The notes: generated by a model from the sequence alone, not told the origin. A stretch of 51,665 bases of DNA from Treponema sp. (GCA_016290335.1 JAEETM010000018.1:1-51665), one strand, 5' to 3'; shown: positions 7,836 through 16,883, counted from the first letter of the stretch. Program-made: numbers and translations.

Positions 7836-9053
7836 TTAAAACAAGCTTACCGCCTGGGTAATAACTCCAATTGCAAGGCCATAATTCGTCATTGGAACAT
7901 CAGCTTCTTCTGCAATTGCCTGGCGCCCAAGCATGTAAGCCCTGTTGAACATGCACGCACCGCAGTGAATAATCAAATCATATTTTTTTATTTGGTCTGC
8001 AGTTGACGGGAAATCTGTTCCACGCACAAAATCAATCTGTACATTAGGAGCAATTTTTCTGAGCATTTTAGGAATCTTCACAGTACCAATATCTTCTGTT
8101 GCCGGAACATGAGTACACGCTTCCGCAATCAAAACTCTGGAAGAATCCGTAAGCTTCTTGATTGCCTGTGCGCCTTTCATAAAAAGTTCAATATTACCCT
8201 TGTGTGCCGCCATCATAATAGAAAAAGAAGTAAGCTTTGAAGCGGCGGGTTTGTTCTGACTAACAAAAGAAAAAATCTGGGAATCAGTGATGATGAGGTC
8301 CGGTGGATTTTTCAGGCTTTCAATCGTCTGCAAGAAAGTGTCCTGAGTGCAGCAGTGAACAAGAACCTTTCTGTCCAGTAAATCACGGATTGTCTGAACC
8401 TGCGGTAAAATCAATCTGCCCTTAGGAGCCTGAATATCTTGCGGCATTACAAGAAGAACGCTATCCCCCGGATTGCAGTATTTTCCGGTAAGAGAAGACT
8501 GAAACATTTCCAAAAAATCTGCAGGAACCTTTTCTTTAATCGCTTGAATAAGCTTGTCTTTATTTTTCCCAGTGATGGAATCCACAAAAACTACAGGATT
8601 ATTCTGAAACAGTTCCGGCTTTGTTAGCCTCTCCTTACACAACGCATCTGTTTCCGCTTCTGCTTTCGTGATAACCCAAACTAACGGTTTTCCGCTCTGA
8701 ATCAGCTTCTGAAATCCTTCAGACTGAATCGCAGCTTCCACATCTTCTTCGCCCGAAATCACTGCCAGAATCAAATCACACTTTGCCAGCGCATCGTAAG
8801 TTTTTGCAACCCTTTGTTTTCCCAGCTCCGACTCATCATCAAAACCGGCAGTATCAATAAACACACAGGGACCAACTCCAGGCAGCTCCATGTTTTTCTG
8901 CACGCAATCCGTCGTTGTCCCGGAAACATCAGAAACAATAGAAAAGCTCTGCCCAATAAGCATATTCATCAAGGATGATTTCCCACTGTTCGTATTCCCG
9001 AAAATCCCAATGTAAAGCCGTTCCCCTTTTGTTACTTCCATAAAACCCCACAT
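7836..9053 (-). CDS. hydF: [FeFe]-hydrogenase H-cluster maturation GTPase HydF
   Basis: A 405-residue protein, the normal HydF length. An N-terminal Era-like GTPase domain has the P-loop GNTNSGKSS (about residues 19-27), switch region VSGTTTD, DTAGF and the ITKAE (NKxD-like) motif. The C-terminal part has EACTHVP and LIIHCGACMFNR, the CxH...HCxxC ligands of the [4Fe-4S] cluster on which the 2Fe subcluster is assembled. HydF is the scaffold that transfers this subcluster to hydrogenase HydA. It follows hydG by 30 bases in the same operon. The ATG at 9053 (MWGF) or at 9041 (MEVTKGERL) are both possible; GGAGA lies rather far upstream of the first. Confidence 0.95.
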   Translation of the reverse strand: MWGFMEVTKGERLYIGIFGNTNSGKSSLMNMLIGQSFSIVSDVSGTTTDCVQKNMELPGVGPCVFIDTAGFDDESELGKQRVAKTYDALAKCDLILAVISGEEDVEAAIQSEGFQKLIQSGKPLVWVITKAEAETDALCKERLTKPELFQNNPVVFVDSITGKNKDKLIQAIKEKVPADFLEMFQSSLTGKYCNPGDSVLLVMPQDIQAPKGRLILPQVQTIRDLLDRKVLVHCCTQDTFLQTIESLKNPPDLIITDSQIFSFVSQNKPAASKLTSFSIMMAAHKGNIELFMKGAQAIKKLTDSSRVLIAEACTHVPATEDIGTVKIPKMLRKIAPNVQIDFVRGTDFPSTADQIKKYDLIIHCGACMFNRAYMLGRQAIAEEADVPMTNYGLAIGVITQAVSLF

Positions 9054-9083
9054 GTCATCTTCAGGTTTCTCCCGAAGATCTTG

Positions 9084-10502
9084 TTAAAATCTAAAGTCTC
9101 GCTTACCGTTTACTTCTTCTTTCAAATACTGCACACATCGTTCGCGCACAAGCTGGTTCGGAATAGTCAAAAGCTCTTTTTCTATAAGCCTGTCCCCAAC
9201 CTCTTTGGTTTCCGGCGAAGCATAATCTTCCAGATATTCCTTGAGCGTCATCAGCGCATTCGGATGGCAGCAGTTTGCAATCTGTCCCGATTTTACAAGC
9301 GACATAAATCTGTCACCAGTTCGCCCTGCCCTATAGCATGCAGTACAAAACGATGGCACATAATCCATTTTCATCAGCCAATTCAAAACCTCATCCAAGG
9401 TGCGACGGTCACTTACATCAAACTGAGTCGTATCCTCCGGCCTTTCTTCTTCGCAATAGCCACCGACACTCGTTCTACTGCCGCCACTTATCTGACTCAC
9501 TCCAAGCGCCAAAACCCTCTCGCGAGATTTCTGTGACTCTCTTGTAGAAACAATCATACCAGTGTATGGCACTGCAATTCGAATGCAGGCTACAATCTTG
9601 GCAAAAGTTTCATCATCAATTGCATCAGGATACAAGCTTGGATCTACTCCATCAGCCGCACGCAAACGAGGCACCGAAATTGTATGAGGCCCACAACCCT
9701 TTGCCGCTTCCAAATGTTCAGCATGCATCAGCTGACCAACAAACTCATATTTATAAGTTCCAAGCCCGTACAAAACACCGCAGCCAACATCATCAATTCC
9801 ACCATCCATTGCGCGGTCCATTGCTTCTGTATGGTACGCATAATCCGACTTTGGTCCCGTAGGATGAAGCTGTTCATAACGCTTTTTGTTATACGTTTCC
9901 TGGAAAAGAATGTACGTTCCAATTTCTGCATCCTTAAGCCGCTTGTAATTTTCAACTGTTGTTGCCGCAATATTTACGTTCACCCTGCGGATTGCACCAT
10001 TCTTGTGTTTTATTGAATAAATTGTTTTTATAGATTCAATAATATATTCAATAGGATTATGAACAGGATCTTCGCCCGACTCAATTGCAAGCCGCTTGTG
10101 TCCCATATTCTGAAGCGCAATTACCTCTGCACGGATTTCTTCCTGAGTTAGCTTTTTGCGCGGAATATGCCTGTTCGTTCCATGGTAAGGACAATAGGTA
10201 CAACCGTTTATGCAGTAATTAGAAAGATAAAGAGGCGCAAACATTACGATTCTGTTTCCGTAGAACTTAAGCTTTATTTCCTTTGCAAGCTCTTCTATTT
10301 TTTTGTTCAGTTCCGGTACTTCGCAGGCAAGCAACACGGCCGCCTTTCTGTGATTAAGTCCATTGCATTTTGCCGCTTCTTCCAGTATCTCTGTGATTAA
10401 CTTTTCATCGGTTTTATGCTTTTCTGCATAATCCAGACTTTCAAGGATTTCTTCATCGTTGATAAAATCCTCAGCTTTAGATGACATAACATCATAACTC
10501 AT
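9084..10502 (-). CDS. hydG: [FeFe]-hydrogenase maturase HydG (radical SAM tyrosine lyase)
   Basis: A 472-residue radical SAM enzyme. The SAM cluster ligands are Cys97, Cys101 and Cys104 in CINGCTYCPYHG, the family's CxxxCxxC. The C-terminal auxiliary-cluster motif is CTACYRAGRTGDRF followed by QIANCCHPNA, which separates HydG from HydE and from thiazole synthase ThiH. HydG cleaves tyrosine to p-cresol and dehydroglycine and makes the CO and CN ligands of the H-cluster. AGGAG lies 7 bases before the ATG. Order in the operon is TM1266-type regulator, hydG, hydF. HydE, the third maturase, is not in the window and must lie elsewhere if the system works. Confidence 0.96.
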   Translation of the reverse strand: MSYDVMSSKAEDFINDEEILESLDYAEKHKTDEKLITEILEEAAKCNGLNHRKAAVLLACEVPELNKKIEELAKEIKLKFYGNRIVMFAPLYLSNYCINGCTYCPYHGTNRHIPRKKLTQEEIRAEVIALQNMGHKRLAIESGEDPVHNPIEYIIESIKTIYSIKHKNGAIRRVNVNIAATTVENYKRLKDAEIGTYILFQETYNKKRYEQLHPTGPKSDYAYHTEAMDRAMDGGIDDVGCGVLYGLGTYKYEFVGQLMHAEHLEAAKGCGPHTISVPRLRAADGVDPSLYPDAIDDETFAKIVACIRIAVPYTGMIVSTRESQKSRERVLALGVSQISGGSRTSVGGYCEEERPEDTTQFDVSDRRTLDEVLNWLMKMDYVPSFCTACYRAGRTGDRFMSLVKSGQIANCCHPNALMTLKEYLEDYASPETKEVGDRLIEKELLTIPNQLVRERCVQYLKEEVNGKRDFRF

Positions 10503-10548
10503 ATAACGCTCCTATAATTGATGATGAGAAAAAATCTTATTTGTGTTT

Positions 10549-10794
10549 TTATTTGTTTGGAAAAATTGTCTTTGCGCTTATTCCGTTAATTGCACCTAAC
10601 TTCCCGCTCAACGCATTTATCTTGTCCTGCGGTGCATCAATCGCAACACTTATTAATGAGATATTATCCTTTCTGTAAGGGATTCCCATACGACCAATTA
10701 TATATTCGCCGTATTCATGAAGAAGATGATTCAGCTTTTCCACAGCATTTAAGTCCGAAACTACAATGCCGATTAAAGCAACCTTTGTTTCCAT
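10549..10794 (-). CDS. TM1266-family iron-only hydrogenase system regulator
   Basis: An 81-residue ferredoxin-fold (ACT/NikR-C-like) protein beginning METKVALIGIVVSDLNAVEKLN, with the central GRMGIPYRKDNISLISVAIDAP typical of the TM1266 family found with [FeFe]-hydrogenase genes. The start at 10794 follows AAAGGAG with good spacing; the ATG at 10812 is too far 5'. It heads the hydG-hydF operon with a 46-base gap. The biochemical role of the family has not been settled: it is called a putative regulator by genomic association only, and has no DNA-binding domain of its own. Confidence 0.85.
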   Translation of the reverse strand: METKVALIGIVVSDLNAVEKLNHLLHEYGEYIIGRMGIPYRKDNISLISVAIDAPQDKINALSGKLGAINGISAKTIFPNK

Positions 10795-10830
10795 ACGATT
10801 CTCCTTTCCCATCAGATTTGATACAATTTG

Positions 10831-10860
10831 TCATTATCGGACTTGTTCCGATAATCTCTC
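10831..10860. repeat. Palindromic intergenic repeat, copy 2
   Basis: TTGTCATTATCGGA...: ATTATCGGA (10833-10841) pairs perfectly with TCCGATAAT (10847-10855) around CTTGT, then ATCTCTC-like sequence follows. Same 9-bp stem and CTTG loop as at 1401, with compensating changes in the stem, so the structure rather than the sequence is conserved. Confidence 0.65.
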
Positions 10861-10935
10861 AATCTTTTGGGTCAGCAAAAATGATTTCTTTCTATAATTA
10901 TATATATGTTTACACTTATTGCAAGACACAGGCAG

Positions 10936-10967
10936 TTGAAAAAATTAGTAAAACGTTTTACTATAAA
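10936..10967 (+). promoter_or_regulatory. Xylanase promoter with an 18-bp perfect palindromic operator
   Basis: TTGAAA (10936-10941), a 17-base spacer and TACTAT (10959-10964) form a promoter. The spacer and -10 are covered by the perfect palindrome TAGTAAAACGTTTTACTA (10946-10963). The central AAACGTTT is typical of LacI-family operators and recurs before the esterase gene at 37622. Repression in the absence of xylan-derived sugar is the simplest reading. Confidence 0.65.
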
Positions 10968-10988
10968 TATATTTGGAGGAACTTTTTT

Positions 10989-12707
10989 ATGAAAAGAAAT
11001 AAACTTTCTATTTTATTAATGCTGGTCACATTTATTTGTACCGCATTTATCGGGTGCGCGTCAACAGGAAAATCAGCAGGGACAAGCACAAATAAAGCTG
11101 CAAAAAACGGCTACCTTACAACCGAAGGTGGAAAAGCAGTTTTTAAAAATGTTGATTATGATGGTAATGCTGCCGTATTTGGAAAAGGCATTGACGGTTA
11201 TGATAATGTCACTGTAATTACTTGTGCAAAATCACAAGCCAGAAATCTTGTAACTGTAGATTTATCTGCATACGAGGATATGGAAGTTGATGTTGTTTTC
11301 TCCTGCGACATGAAGGTAGTAAATGCTGCAGGTGAGGATGTTGATGTAATCTGGATGATAAACGAAGTTGAGGCTAACTTCCCTCAGATTGACAGACAGA
11401 AAGTAAAGTCTGGTGAATGGACTCATTTCTCAGGAAAGAAAACAGTTTCTCTTGCAGGCAAACGTCAGTTCTATTTTTCAGCTGCCGGACTAAACAAAGA
11501 AGACCTCAAAATCTTTATAAGAAACTTTAACCTCACTCTTTACAGTGATGATATTGGCAAAGAAAAAGTTGTACAGATCAGCTGGGAAGAAGCTCCAAGT
11601 CTTGCAGAAGCTTACAAGCCATATTTTGATTACATTGGATTTGCAACTCCACTCAGCGGTGTTCTTAATAATTCAATGGTTCAGGAAGGACTAAAATATC
11701 AGGCAAGCTGCATTACAATGGAAAACGAGTTCAAGCCTGATTTTGTATTCGCCTGGCAGAAGCCTGGTAACTTAAAAGATTTCGTTGCTGAAGATGGAAA
11801 AACTTATAAGGTTCCGGGCAACACTCCAACCATGGAAGGCGTTGCAAGCATTCTTAGAATTGCACAGTATCTTGGAATAAAAATGCGCGGTCACACTCTG
11901 GTTTGGCACAATCAGACTCCAGACTGGTTCTTCCGCGAAAACTTTGGCAGCAGCAAAGAAGCTTACGTTGACCCTGCAACAATGAATGCCCGCCTTGAAT
12001 GGTACATTAAAACTGTTCTTGAGTTTATTAAGGATTGGGAAGCAAAAAACAATAACGGTGAACACATCATCATTGCATGGGATGTTGTAAACGAAGCCGC
12101 TTCAGACTCTGCTACACAGAAGGCCTGGATCAGAACAAACGGCAACTGGTACAATGTTTACCACAACGACACATATATCGTAAATGCATTCCGCTATGCA
12201 AACAAATACGCTCCAAAGGATGTTCTTCTTGCTTACAATGATTATGGCTGTGCTTCTGTTGCTAAGTGTGGCGCAATCTGTAATATAGTTGATGCAATCC
12301 GTGCTGCTCCAGATGCAAGAATTGATGTTGTTGGTATGCAGACTCACGTTGGAATGAACACTCCTGTAACAGGTCCTAACAGCTTTGAAACTTCAGTTCA
12401 GAAGTTTATTGCAAAAGGTGTAGATGTTCAGATTACAGAAATGGATATTGGCCAGGACGGACAGCGCTACAACTCTGAACGCCTCAAGGCAAAATACAAA
12501 GAGTTCTTTACAATGTTCCTGAACAACCGAAAGGTAGACGGCAAAAACGGAATCCGCGGTGTAACTCTCTGGGGTATTATTGATGAGCGCTCCTGGATTT
12601 ACAACAACAACGGAACAAAACAGCATCCACTTTTGTTCAGCGGTGCCTACACCTGTAAACCAGCCTTCTACGGAGTTCTCGAAGCCGCCGAAGAAGTAAA
12701 GCAGTAA
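10989..12707 (+). CDS. GH10 endo-1,4-beta-xylanase lipoprotein with N-terminal binding-like domain
   Basis: A 572-residue lipoprotein. I start it at 10989 (MKRNKLSILLMLV...FIGC lipobox, Cys about residue 23) because GGAGGA lies 10 bases upstream; the frame reaches back to 10590 but that part is unrelated. Residues about 40-200 look like a beta-sandwich carbohydrate-binding domain (CBM22/CBM4_9-like). The GH10 barrel follows, with HTLVWHNQTPDWFF, the acid/base Glu in AWDVVNEAA, the nucleophile Glu in VQITEMDIGQ and GVTLWGIIDERSW. It should cleave internal xylan linkages at the cell surface. The promoter carries a LacI-like palindrome. It stands next to a GH5 cellulase and a Cthe_2159-like protein, a small plant-fibre locus. 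Confidence 0.95.
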   Translation: MKRNKLSILLMLVTFICTAFIGCASTGKSAGTSTNKAAKNGYLTTEGGKAVFKNVDYDGNAAVFGKGIDGYDNVTVITCAKSQARNLVTVDLSAYEDMEVDVVFSCDMKVVNAAGEDVDVIWMINEVEANFPQIDRQKVKSGEWTHFSGKKTVSLAGKRQFYFSAAGLNKEDLKIFIRNFNLTLYSDDIGKEKVVQISWEEAPSLAEAYKPYFDYIGFATPLSGVLNNSMVQEGLKYQASCITMENEFKPDFVFAWQKPGNLKDFVAEDGKTYKVPGNTPTMEGVASILRIAQYLGIKMRGHTLVWHNQTPDWFFRENFGSSKEAYVDPATMNARLEWYIKTVLEFIKDWEAKNNNGEHIIIAWDVVNEAASDSATQKAWIRTNGNWYNVYHNDTYIVNAFRYANKYAPKDVLLAYNDYGCASVAKCGAICNIVDAIRAAPDARIDVVGMQTHVGMNTPVTGPNSFETSVQKFIAKGVDVQITEMDIGQDGQRYNSERLKAKYKEFFTMFLNNRKVDGKNGIRGVTLWGIIDERSWIYNNNGTKQHPLLFSGAYTCKPAFYGVLEAAEEVKQ

Positions 12708-12730
12708 ACTAGAACGAACCGAACACTTAA

Positions 12731-12811
12731 TGTTATTCCCGTGCCAGCACCTGTCATTTCCGTATAAATAATTGTCATTCTCGTGCTCGCCACGGGAATC
12801 TCTTTTATATA
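12731..12811. repeat. Palindromic intergenic repeat, copy 3 (nested/disrupted)
   Basis: Two left arms, ATTCCCGTG near 12735 and ATTCTCGTG at 12777-12785, can each pair with the single right arm CACGGGAAT (12791-12799), followed by CTC. GTCATT also occurs in the middle. This looks like one member of the 1401/10831 family interrupted by a second partial copy. Confidence 0.55.
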
Positions 12812-12875
12812 TGAATATAGCAAAATCAGCATATATGTTATATACTTATAAAAGAAACTTTTTCTGGAGGAACAA

Positions 12876-13823
12876 ATGAAAAAAATCTTTAAGAAATCTT
12901 CTATTTTGTTTGCCCTTGTTGCAACATCTTTACTATTTTTTTCCTGCGCACGAACTCCTGATGATAGCAAAAAAAATGGTTCAGATACTACAAACACAGA
13001 TACAAAGAAGGATGATACCAACAAAGATTCAACAGACAATACTAATGAAGACGATACTAACGAATCTGTAACTATCACAGTTGGAAATCTCACAATCACT
13101 ACTCTCAAAGCTTACGAAAAAACAGTTACCAGCGATGAAGCTACAAAAACAATTACTTTCGAACCTGCAGAAGAAAAGGTTGAATACACCCTTTCCGGCA
13201 GCTTTGAAGGTCAGATTATCAACAAAACAAAAAACACAGTATTTATCTTAAGCGGTGTAAGTCTTTCTAACACAGATGGTCTTCCTGCTGTTTATGGTGA
13301 ACTTAAAACAGAAATTAAAGCTGAAAAAGAAACAGAAAATACAATCTCTGTTCCAGGCGAAGTTTTAGATTCCAAATCTGGTGCTTTACAATGTGATAAA
13401 GCTCTGGAGATTGGTGGTGCCGGAACTTTGACAGTTACCTGCGAAAATGCACACGGTGTAAAAGCAAGCAAGGTTGAACTTAAAGGAAGCGGTACTTTCA
13501 CTTTTGATGGCGGAGCCGACAGTTCAGCCGTAAACTGTAACGAGTTTGTTGTAGATACAGATAAAACCTTTACAGCTACTTTCAAAGATTCAAAAAACGG
13601 AATCAAAGCTGATGAAACAATCACCATTGCTTCCGGCACATTCAATTTTGAAAACATCACAAAGGTAGCTTTAAAGACCGACAAAGATAAAGATGATCCT
13701 GAAAAACCTCACTTCATACAGCTGGATGGCGGTACCTTCAGTTTCACAAAATGCAAGAAAATCTATGAAACAGAAACTGACAAGTTCACCAAAGCCGAAG
13801 CTATAGAAGGGGACTTTGAATAA
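12876..13823 (+). CDS. Cthe_2159-like carbohydrate-binding lipoprotein
   Basis: A 315-residue lipoprotein: signal with lipobox LLFFSC, then a 55-residue Asp/Thr/Asn/Lys-rich linker, then repeated beta-strand turns such as GALQCDKALEIGGAGTLTV, NAHGVKASKVELKGSGTFTF and NGIKADETITIASGTFNF. That rhythm matches the right-handed beta-helix Cthe_2159 (DUF4353) family, one member of which binds cellulose and pectic acid-sugars with calcium. Here it is shorter than the type protein. Being between a GH10 xylanase and a GH5 cellulase supports a surface fibre-binding role. TGGAGG precedes the ATG. The family call rests on repeat style and is moderately sure. Confidence 0.65.
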   Translation: MKKIFKKSSILFALVATSLLFFSCARTPDDSKKNGSDTTNTDTKKDDTNKDSTDNTNEDDTNESVTITVGNLTITTLKAYEKTVTSDEATKTITFEPAEEKVEYTLSGSFEGQIINKTKNTVFILSGVSLSNTDGLPAVYGELKTEIKAEKETENTISVPGEVLDSKSGALQCDKALEIGGAGTLTVTCENAHGVKASKVELKGSGTFTFDGGADSSAVNCNEFVVDTDKTFTATFKDSKNGIKADETITIASGTFNFENITKVALKTDKDKDDPEKPHFIQLDGGTFSFTKCKKIYETETDKFTKAEAIEGDFE

Positions 13824-13842
13824 TCGGAAAAAATCTTAACCC

Positions 13843-15165
13843 TTATTTTCTTTCTTTTAATATGCCGGCAATTTTGCTAATAACAATTTTGTCGGCATCA
13901 TCATTTATACGCCCTTCCTTACGCAGATAAAAGTTTTCAGGAGTATCCCAAATCACAGGAACAAAACCGTTATCTGTAAGCTTTGTAAGTACATATTCCA
14001 GACACTCTGATGAAGCAGCATACTTAGCAGCAACTATAATATTTTCCTTAGGATAGTGGGCAGTTGTTTCTCCAAGGAAAACCGGAATCCCTCTGCTGGT
14101 AAACGCTTTATTCAACAATGCAATCTGACCGTCAATATATTTTTCCCACGCAGCACCGCCAATTTGTCTGGACCAGTACATGGAATTATCAACATAATGA
14201 ACAGAAACCATCAATCTGTCTGGCACAGAATCTTCAGGAACAATAAACTCTTTGCTCGTAGTTAAATCAATATTTGTCCAATATCCGGAGATTATAAGAA
14301 CTCTGTTTTCATTATTTCCACCAGTTGCCCTTACTGCATCAACAAAAGCTTTATTCATTTCATTTGTCAATTCATAAGCCTTGCTCTTAGGCAACTCTGC
14401 AAGATACCCTGATGAAGAAAACTGTTTACCTCCCAAGTATTCATTGTAGCCTTCAAAAACAAGCTTCTCAGAATAATTATTAAAATATGAAGCAATCTGC
14501 GACCAGAGATTTGTAAAAATAATTCTACAGTCATCAATACTGTTGCGGCGGATAACAAACTCATCAAAGTGATGAATATTCACAACAACATACAAATCAT
14601 CATTAAAGCAGTAGTCTACAATTTCTCTTACCCTTTCAAGATACTTTTTGTTGATTGTCCAGGTTCCGTCATTCTCCATCATATTTCCCCAGAAAACAGG
14701 GATTCTTACTGTGTTAAAACCGGCAGCCTTAATCCCGTCAATCATCTCCTGCGTTGTAACAGGCGCACCCCAGCAGGTCTCGTAATTTGCTGGGGTATTA
14801 TTGCCGATTACAGGAATCCAGGTATATGAATATTTTTCACAACCGCTGGCATTATAAGCTTCCATTGTATTTCCAAGATTAAGACCAAGCTGCATATCTT
14901 TTGCAATAAAAGCAGCATCATGGAAAGTTCCATCCCCCATATTTTCAGCTGATGTTTCAAACGGTTCCAAAATAAGTGGCTCCTTAATATTCAGGATTGC
15001 TAATCCATTCGGCTGTAAATTGTCATCATCATTTTCATCTGACATTGTTCTTGCAGTCTGACAAGATGAAATACCAAAAATAAAACTAAATGCTGCAACC
15101 ATTAAAACAATAAAAGATTTTTTATTTAACTCAATTTTCACCATAATTTTATGATACGCTGACAT
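13843..15165 (-). CDS. GH5 endoglucanase-like lipoprotein
   Basis: A 440-residue lipoprotein with signal SFIVLMVAAFSFIFGISSC. The catalytic domain begins QLGLNLGNTMEAYN and has WGAPVTTQEMIDGIKAAGFNTVRIPVFW, a hallmark of GH5 subfamily 4-type enzymes, then VVVNIHHFD, the acid/base Glu in LVFEGYNEYLG, VSVHYVD and the nucleophile Glu in IPVFLGETTAHY. Residue use around the acid/base (EGYNEY in place of the usual E-x-x-NEP) is a little unusual. Subfamily 4 members act on cellulose, xyloglucan or mixed-link glucan. It converges with the Cthe_2159-like gene, 20 bases apart. AGGAGA lies about 13 bases before the ATG at 15165, a long spacing; the next ATG at 15144 has no ribosome site. Confidence 0.88.
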   Translation of the reverse strand: MSAYHKIMVKIELNKKSFIVLMVAAFSFIFGISSCQTARTMSDENDDDNLQPNGLAILNIKEPLILEPFETSAENMGDGTFHDAAFIAKDMQLGLNLGNTMEAYNASGCEKYSYTWIPVIGNNTPANYETCWGAPVTTQEMIDGIKAAGFNTVRIPVFWGNMMENDGTWTINKKYLERVREIVDYCFNDDLYVVVNIHHFDEFVIRRNSIDDCRIIFTNLWSQIASYFNNYSEKLVFEGYNEYLGGKQFSSSGYLAELPKSKAYELTNEMNKAFVDAVRATGGNNENRVLIISGYWTNIDLTTSKEFIVPEDSVPDRLMVSVHYVDNSMYWSRQIGGAAWEKYIDGQIALLNKAFTSRGIPVFLGETTAHYPKENIIVAAKYAASSECLEYVLTKLTDNGFVPVIWDTPENFYLRKEGRINDDADKIVISKIAGILKERK

Positions 15166-15299
15166 TTTACGCCAGCTTTCTCCTTGCAGATAATGATTTT
15201 TATTTTACTTTATTCAGTATATAATTCTTTTTTTCAATTGTCACTTTGTAATTTTGACATAAATACTTTGTTATTTTTTATATAAAAAATGAGGTTACT

Positions 15300-16331
15300 A
15301 TGAATACAAAATCCAACAAAAAAAACTGCAAAAAATCACATATAATGATTGTCGCAGCTCTTATCCTGTCAGCAATCTTTACCACAAGCTGTGCCACAAC
15401 AATCAACCTTAGGGTTACCCGCCCTGCACAAGTTAATTCATTTGGTGCAGAATCAATTGCCATTCTTCCATTTGGAACAGAAGGTTCACGAAGACTCAGT
15501 AAGCGAAACGGTAAAAAAATCCCTGTAATTGATTTTTTTGTGGATCTGGCAACTAACGAAGGTGAACAAAAGGATATTGCAAATTATATGAAAACAGAGC
15601 TTGAAGCAGATTTCGCAAAATCTCCTTATCTGACTTTGATTGATTCTTCAAGGGTTCTTGAATCTTTAAAAAATGGAAACGATTCTCCAGCCGACATCTA
15701 TTTAACAGGCGATATTATTTCTTTAACTTCAAGAGATAAAAATATCGAGCGAAAAGAAAAACGAGGGCAAAAAACTGTTATTAATAACTATCACAAACGT
15801 ATTGTCCACATGAAGTTCAACTATCAGATTATTGATGGAAGAACAAGCAAAGTTCTTCATCAGGAGCAGCTTAATATTTCCCGGGAAAGCTCTGAACAAA
15901 AGGAAGATTACTCCCTTCCTTCGGCTTATGATTTAATCATAAAATCAATTGGAAATGATTTAAAAGATATTGTTCACAAAATCCAGCCGTATGATGTAAA
16001 CAAAACAATCTTCCTTAAAAAGCCGGATAAAAATTCCCCGGACATGAAAAACGCAGATTTGTTTGCAAAAGACGGTGAACTGAAAACTGCATATGAAATA
16101 TTCCTTGTTGTTTACAGAGAAGATGGTATTTTTGAATCAGGCTATAATGCTGCCGCCCTTCTGGAAGCCATGCAAAGATTCGAAGAAGCAAAAACACTTG
16201 CAGAAGAGCTTGCCGAAAAATATGGCACCAGAAAAGTTCAACGCCTGTTAGACGACATTAACTACGAAATAGAAATGGCAGAAAAGTTTGAATTGCAAAG
16301 AGGTCCGTTTTCTCAAATCCAGACTGAATAA
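15300..16331 (+). CDS. Lipoprotein with CsgG/LpoB-like domain and helical repeats
   Basis: A 343-residue lipoprotein (signal ending IFTTSC, Cys about residue 31). Residues about 45-210 read as a CsgG/LpoB-like alpha/beta domain: AESIAILPFG, IANYMKTELEADFAKSPYLTLIDSSRVLESL, ADIYLTGDIISL, and VHMKFNYQIIDGRTSKVLHQ. The C-terminal 90 residues are TPR-like (GELKTAYEIFLVVYREDGIFESGYNAAALLEAMQ is split by no break but is clearly helical). In other bacteria such proteins serve outer-membrane secretion or penicillin-binding-protein activation; here the role is unknown. GAGG lies 5-6 bases before the ATG. It ends in a terminator shared with the converging acetyltransferase gene. Confidence 0.6.
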   Translation: MNTKSNKKNCKKSHIMIVAALILSAIFTTSCATTINLRVTRPAQVNSFGAESIAILPFGTEGSRRLSKRNGKKIPVIDFFVDLATNEGEQKDIANYMKTELEADFAKSPYLTLIDSSRVLESLKNGNDSPADIYLTGDIISLTSRDKNIERKEKRGQKTVINNYHKRIVHMKFNYQIIDGRTSKVLHQEQLNISRESSEQKEDYSLPSAYDLIIKSIGNDLKDIVHKIQPYDVNKTIFLKKPDKNSPDMKNADLFAKDGELKTAYEIFLVVYREDGIFESGYNAAALLEAMQRFEEAKTLAEELAEKYGTRKVQRLLDDINYEIEMAEKFELQRGPFSQIQTE

Positions 16332-16343
16332 AGAATAAAACAA

Positions 16344-16844
16344 TTACAGCGTTTTTTTCATACAGATACATTCAAAAACGCTGTTTTGTTTTATATTGCC
16401 GTCAACAATTTTGTAACCAAGCTTTTCGTAAAACCCGATAACTTCTTTGCGGCTGTCTATAATAATCTGTTTGTAGCCAAGCTCTTTAATCCACTTCTCG
16501 GCTTCGAGTACAACCTTAGCTCCAAGCTTTTTGCCACGGTATTCAGGAAGCACAACTACGCGGCCAAGAATTACCGCAACCTCATCAGAGCATTGGTAGT
16601 TAGAACTAACACAGCCACAAGCTTTTTCCCCACTCTTGTTAGTCCCGGCTGCATAAAAACGGCAGGTCGCAATCGGGTAGCCATCATCCAGCAGAACAAT
16701 ATAGCGAGTTCCATCGCAGTCATGCTCATCAAACTCTTCCCGCAAGGAAATGTGATGCTGCCTGTTCATCCCCTGGATTCTGACAGAATAAGCTCCCGCC
16801 CTCTGCCATTCAGCTTCTGCCCGAATTACTTCCAAAGCATCCAT
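16344..16844 (-). CDS. GNAT family N-acetyltransferase
   Basis: A 166-residue protein starting MDALEVIRAEAEW at 16844; AGGAG lies 10 bases upstream of this ATG but only one base before the alternative ATG at 16853. The GNAT acetyl-CoA site is clear in AVILGRVVVLPEYRGKKLGAKVVLEAEKWIKELG (R/Q-x-x-G-x-G/A type loop YRGKKLG), followed by IIIDSRKEVIGFYEKLGYKI. The arrangement resembles the ElaA-like branch. The acceptor substrate is unknown. It lies just downstream of paaK with a 39-base gap and could be co-transcribed with it. Confidence 0.85.
   Translation of the reverse strand: MDALEVIRAEAEWQRAGAYSVRIQGMNRQHHISLREEFDEHDCDGTRYIVLLDDGYPIATCRFYAAGTNKSGEKACGCVSSNYQCSDEVAVILGRVVVLPEYRGKKLGAKVVLEAEKWIKELGYKQIIIDSRKEVIGFYEKLGYKIVDGNIKQNSVFECICMKKTL
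16346..16393 (+). terminator. Intrinsic terminator inside the end of the converging gene
   Basis: ACAGCGTTTTT (16346-16356) pairs with AAAAACGCTGT (16374-16384), followed by TTGTTTTAT. The hairpin overlaps the last codons of the acetyltransferase on the other strand, so it terminates the lipoprotein transcript and may also help end the opposite one. Confidence 0.75.
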
Positions 16845-16883
16845 AAAACTCATACTCCTAAACCCGAGAATGACATTTACTTT

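Noticed and set aside
9084..10502. HydE or thiazole synthase ThiH instead of HydG
   Set aside because: The C-terminal CTACYRAGRTGDRF motif and TM1266/hydF neighbours are specific for HydG.
10590..10988. N-terminal extension of the xylanase frame
   Set aside because: It covers the TM1266-type gene, the palindromic repeat and the promoter; the signal peptide and ribosome site place the start at 10989.
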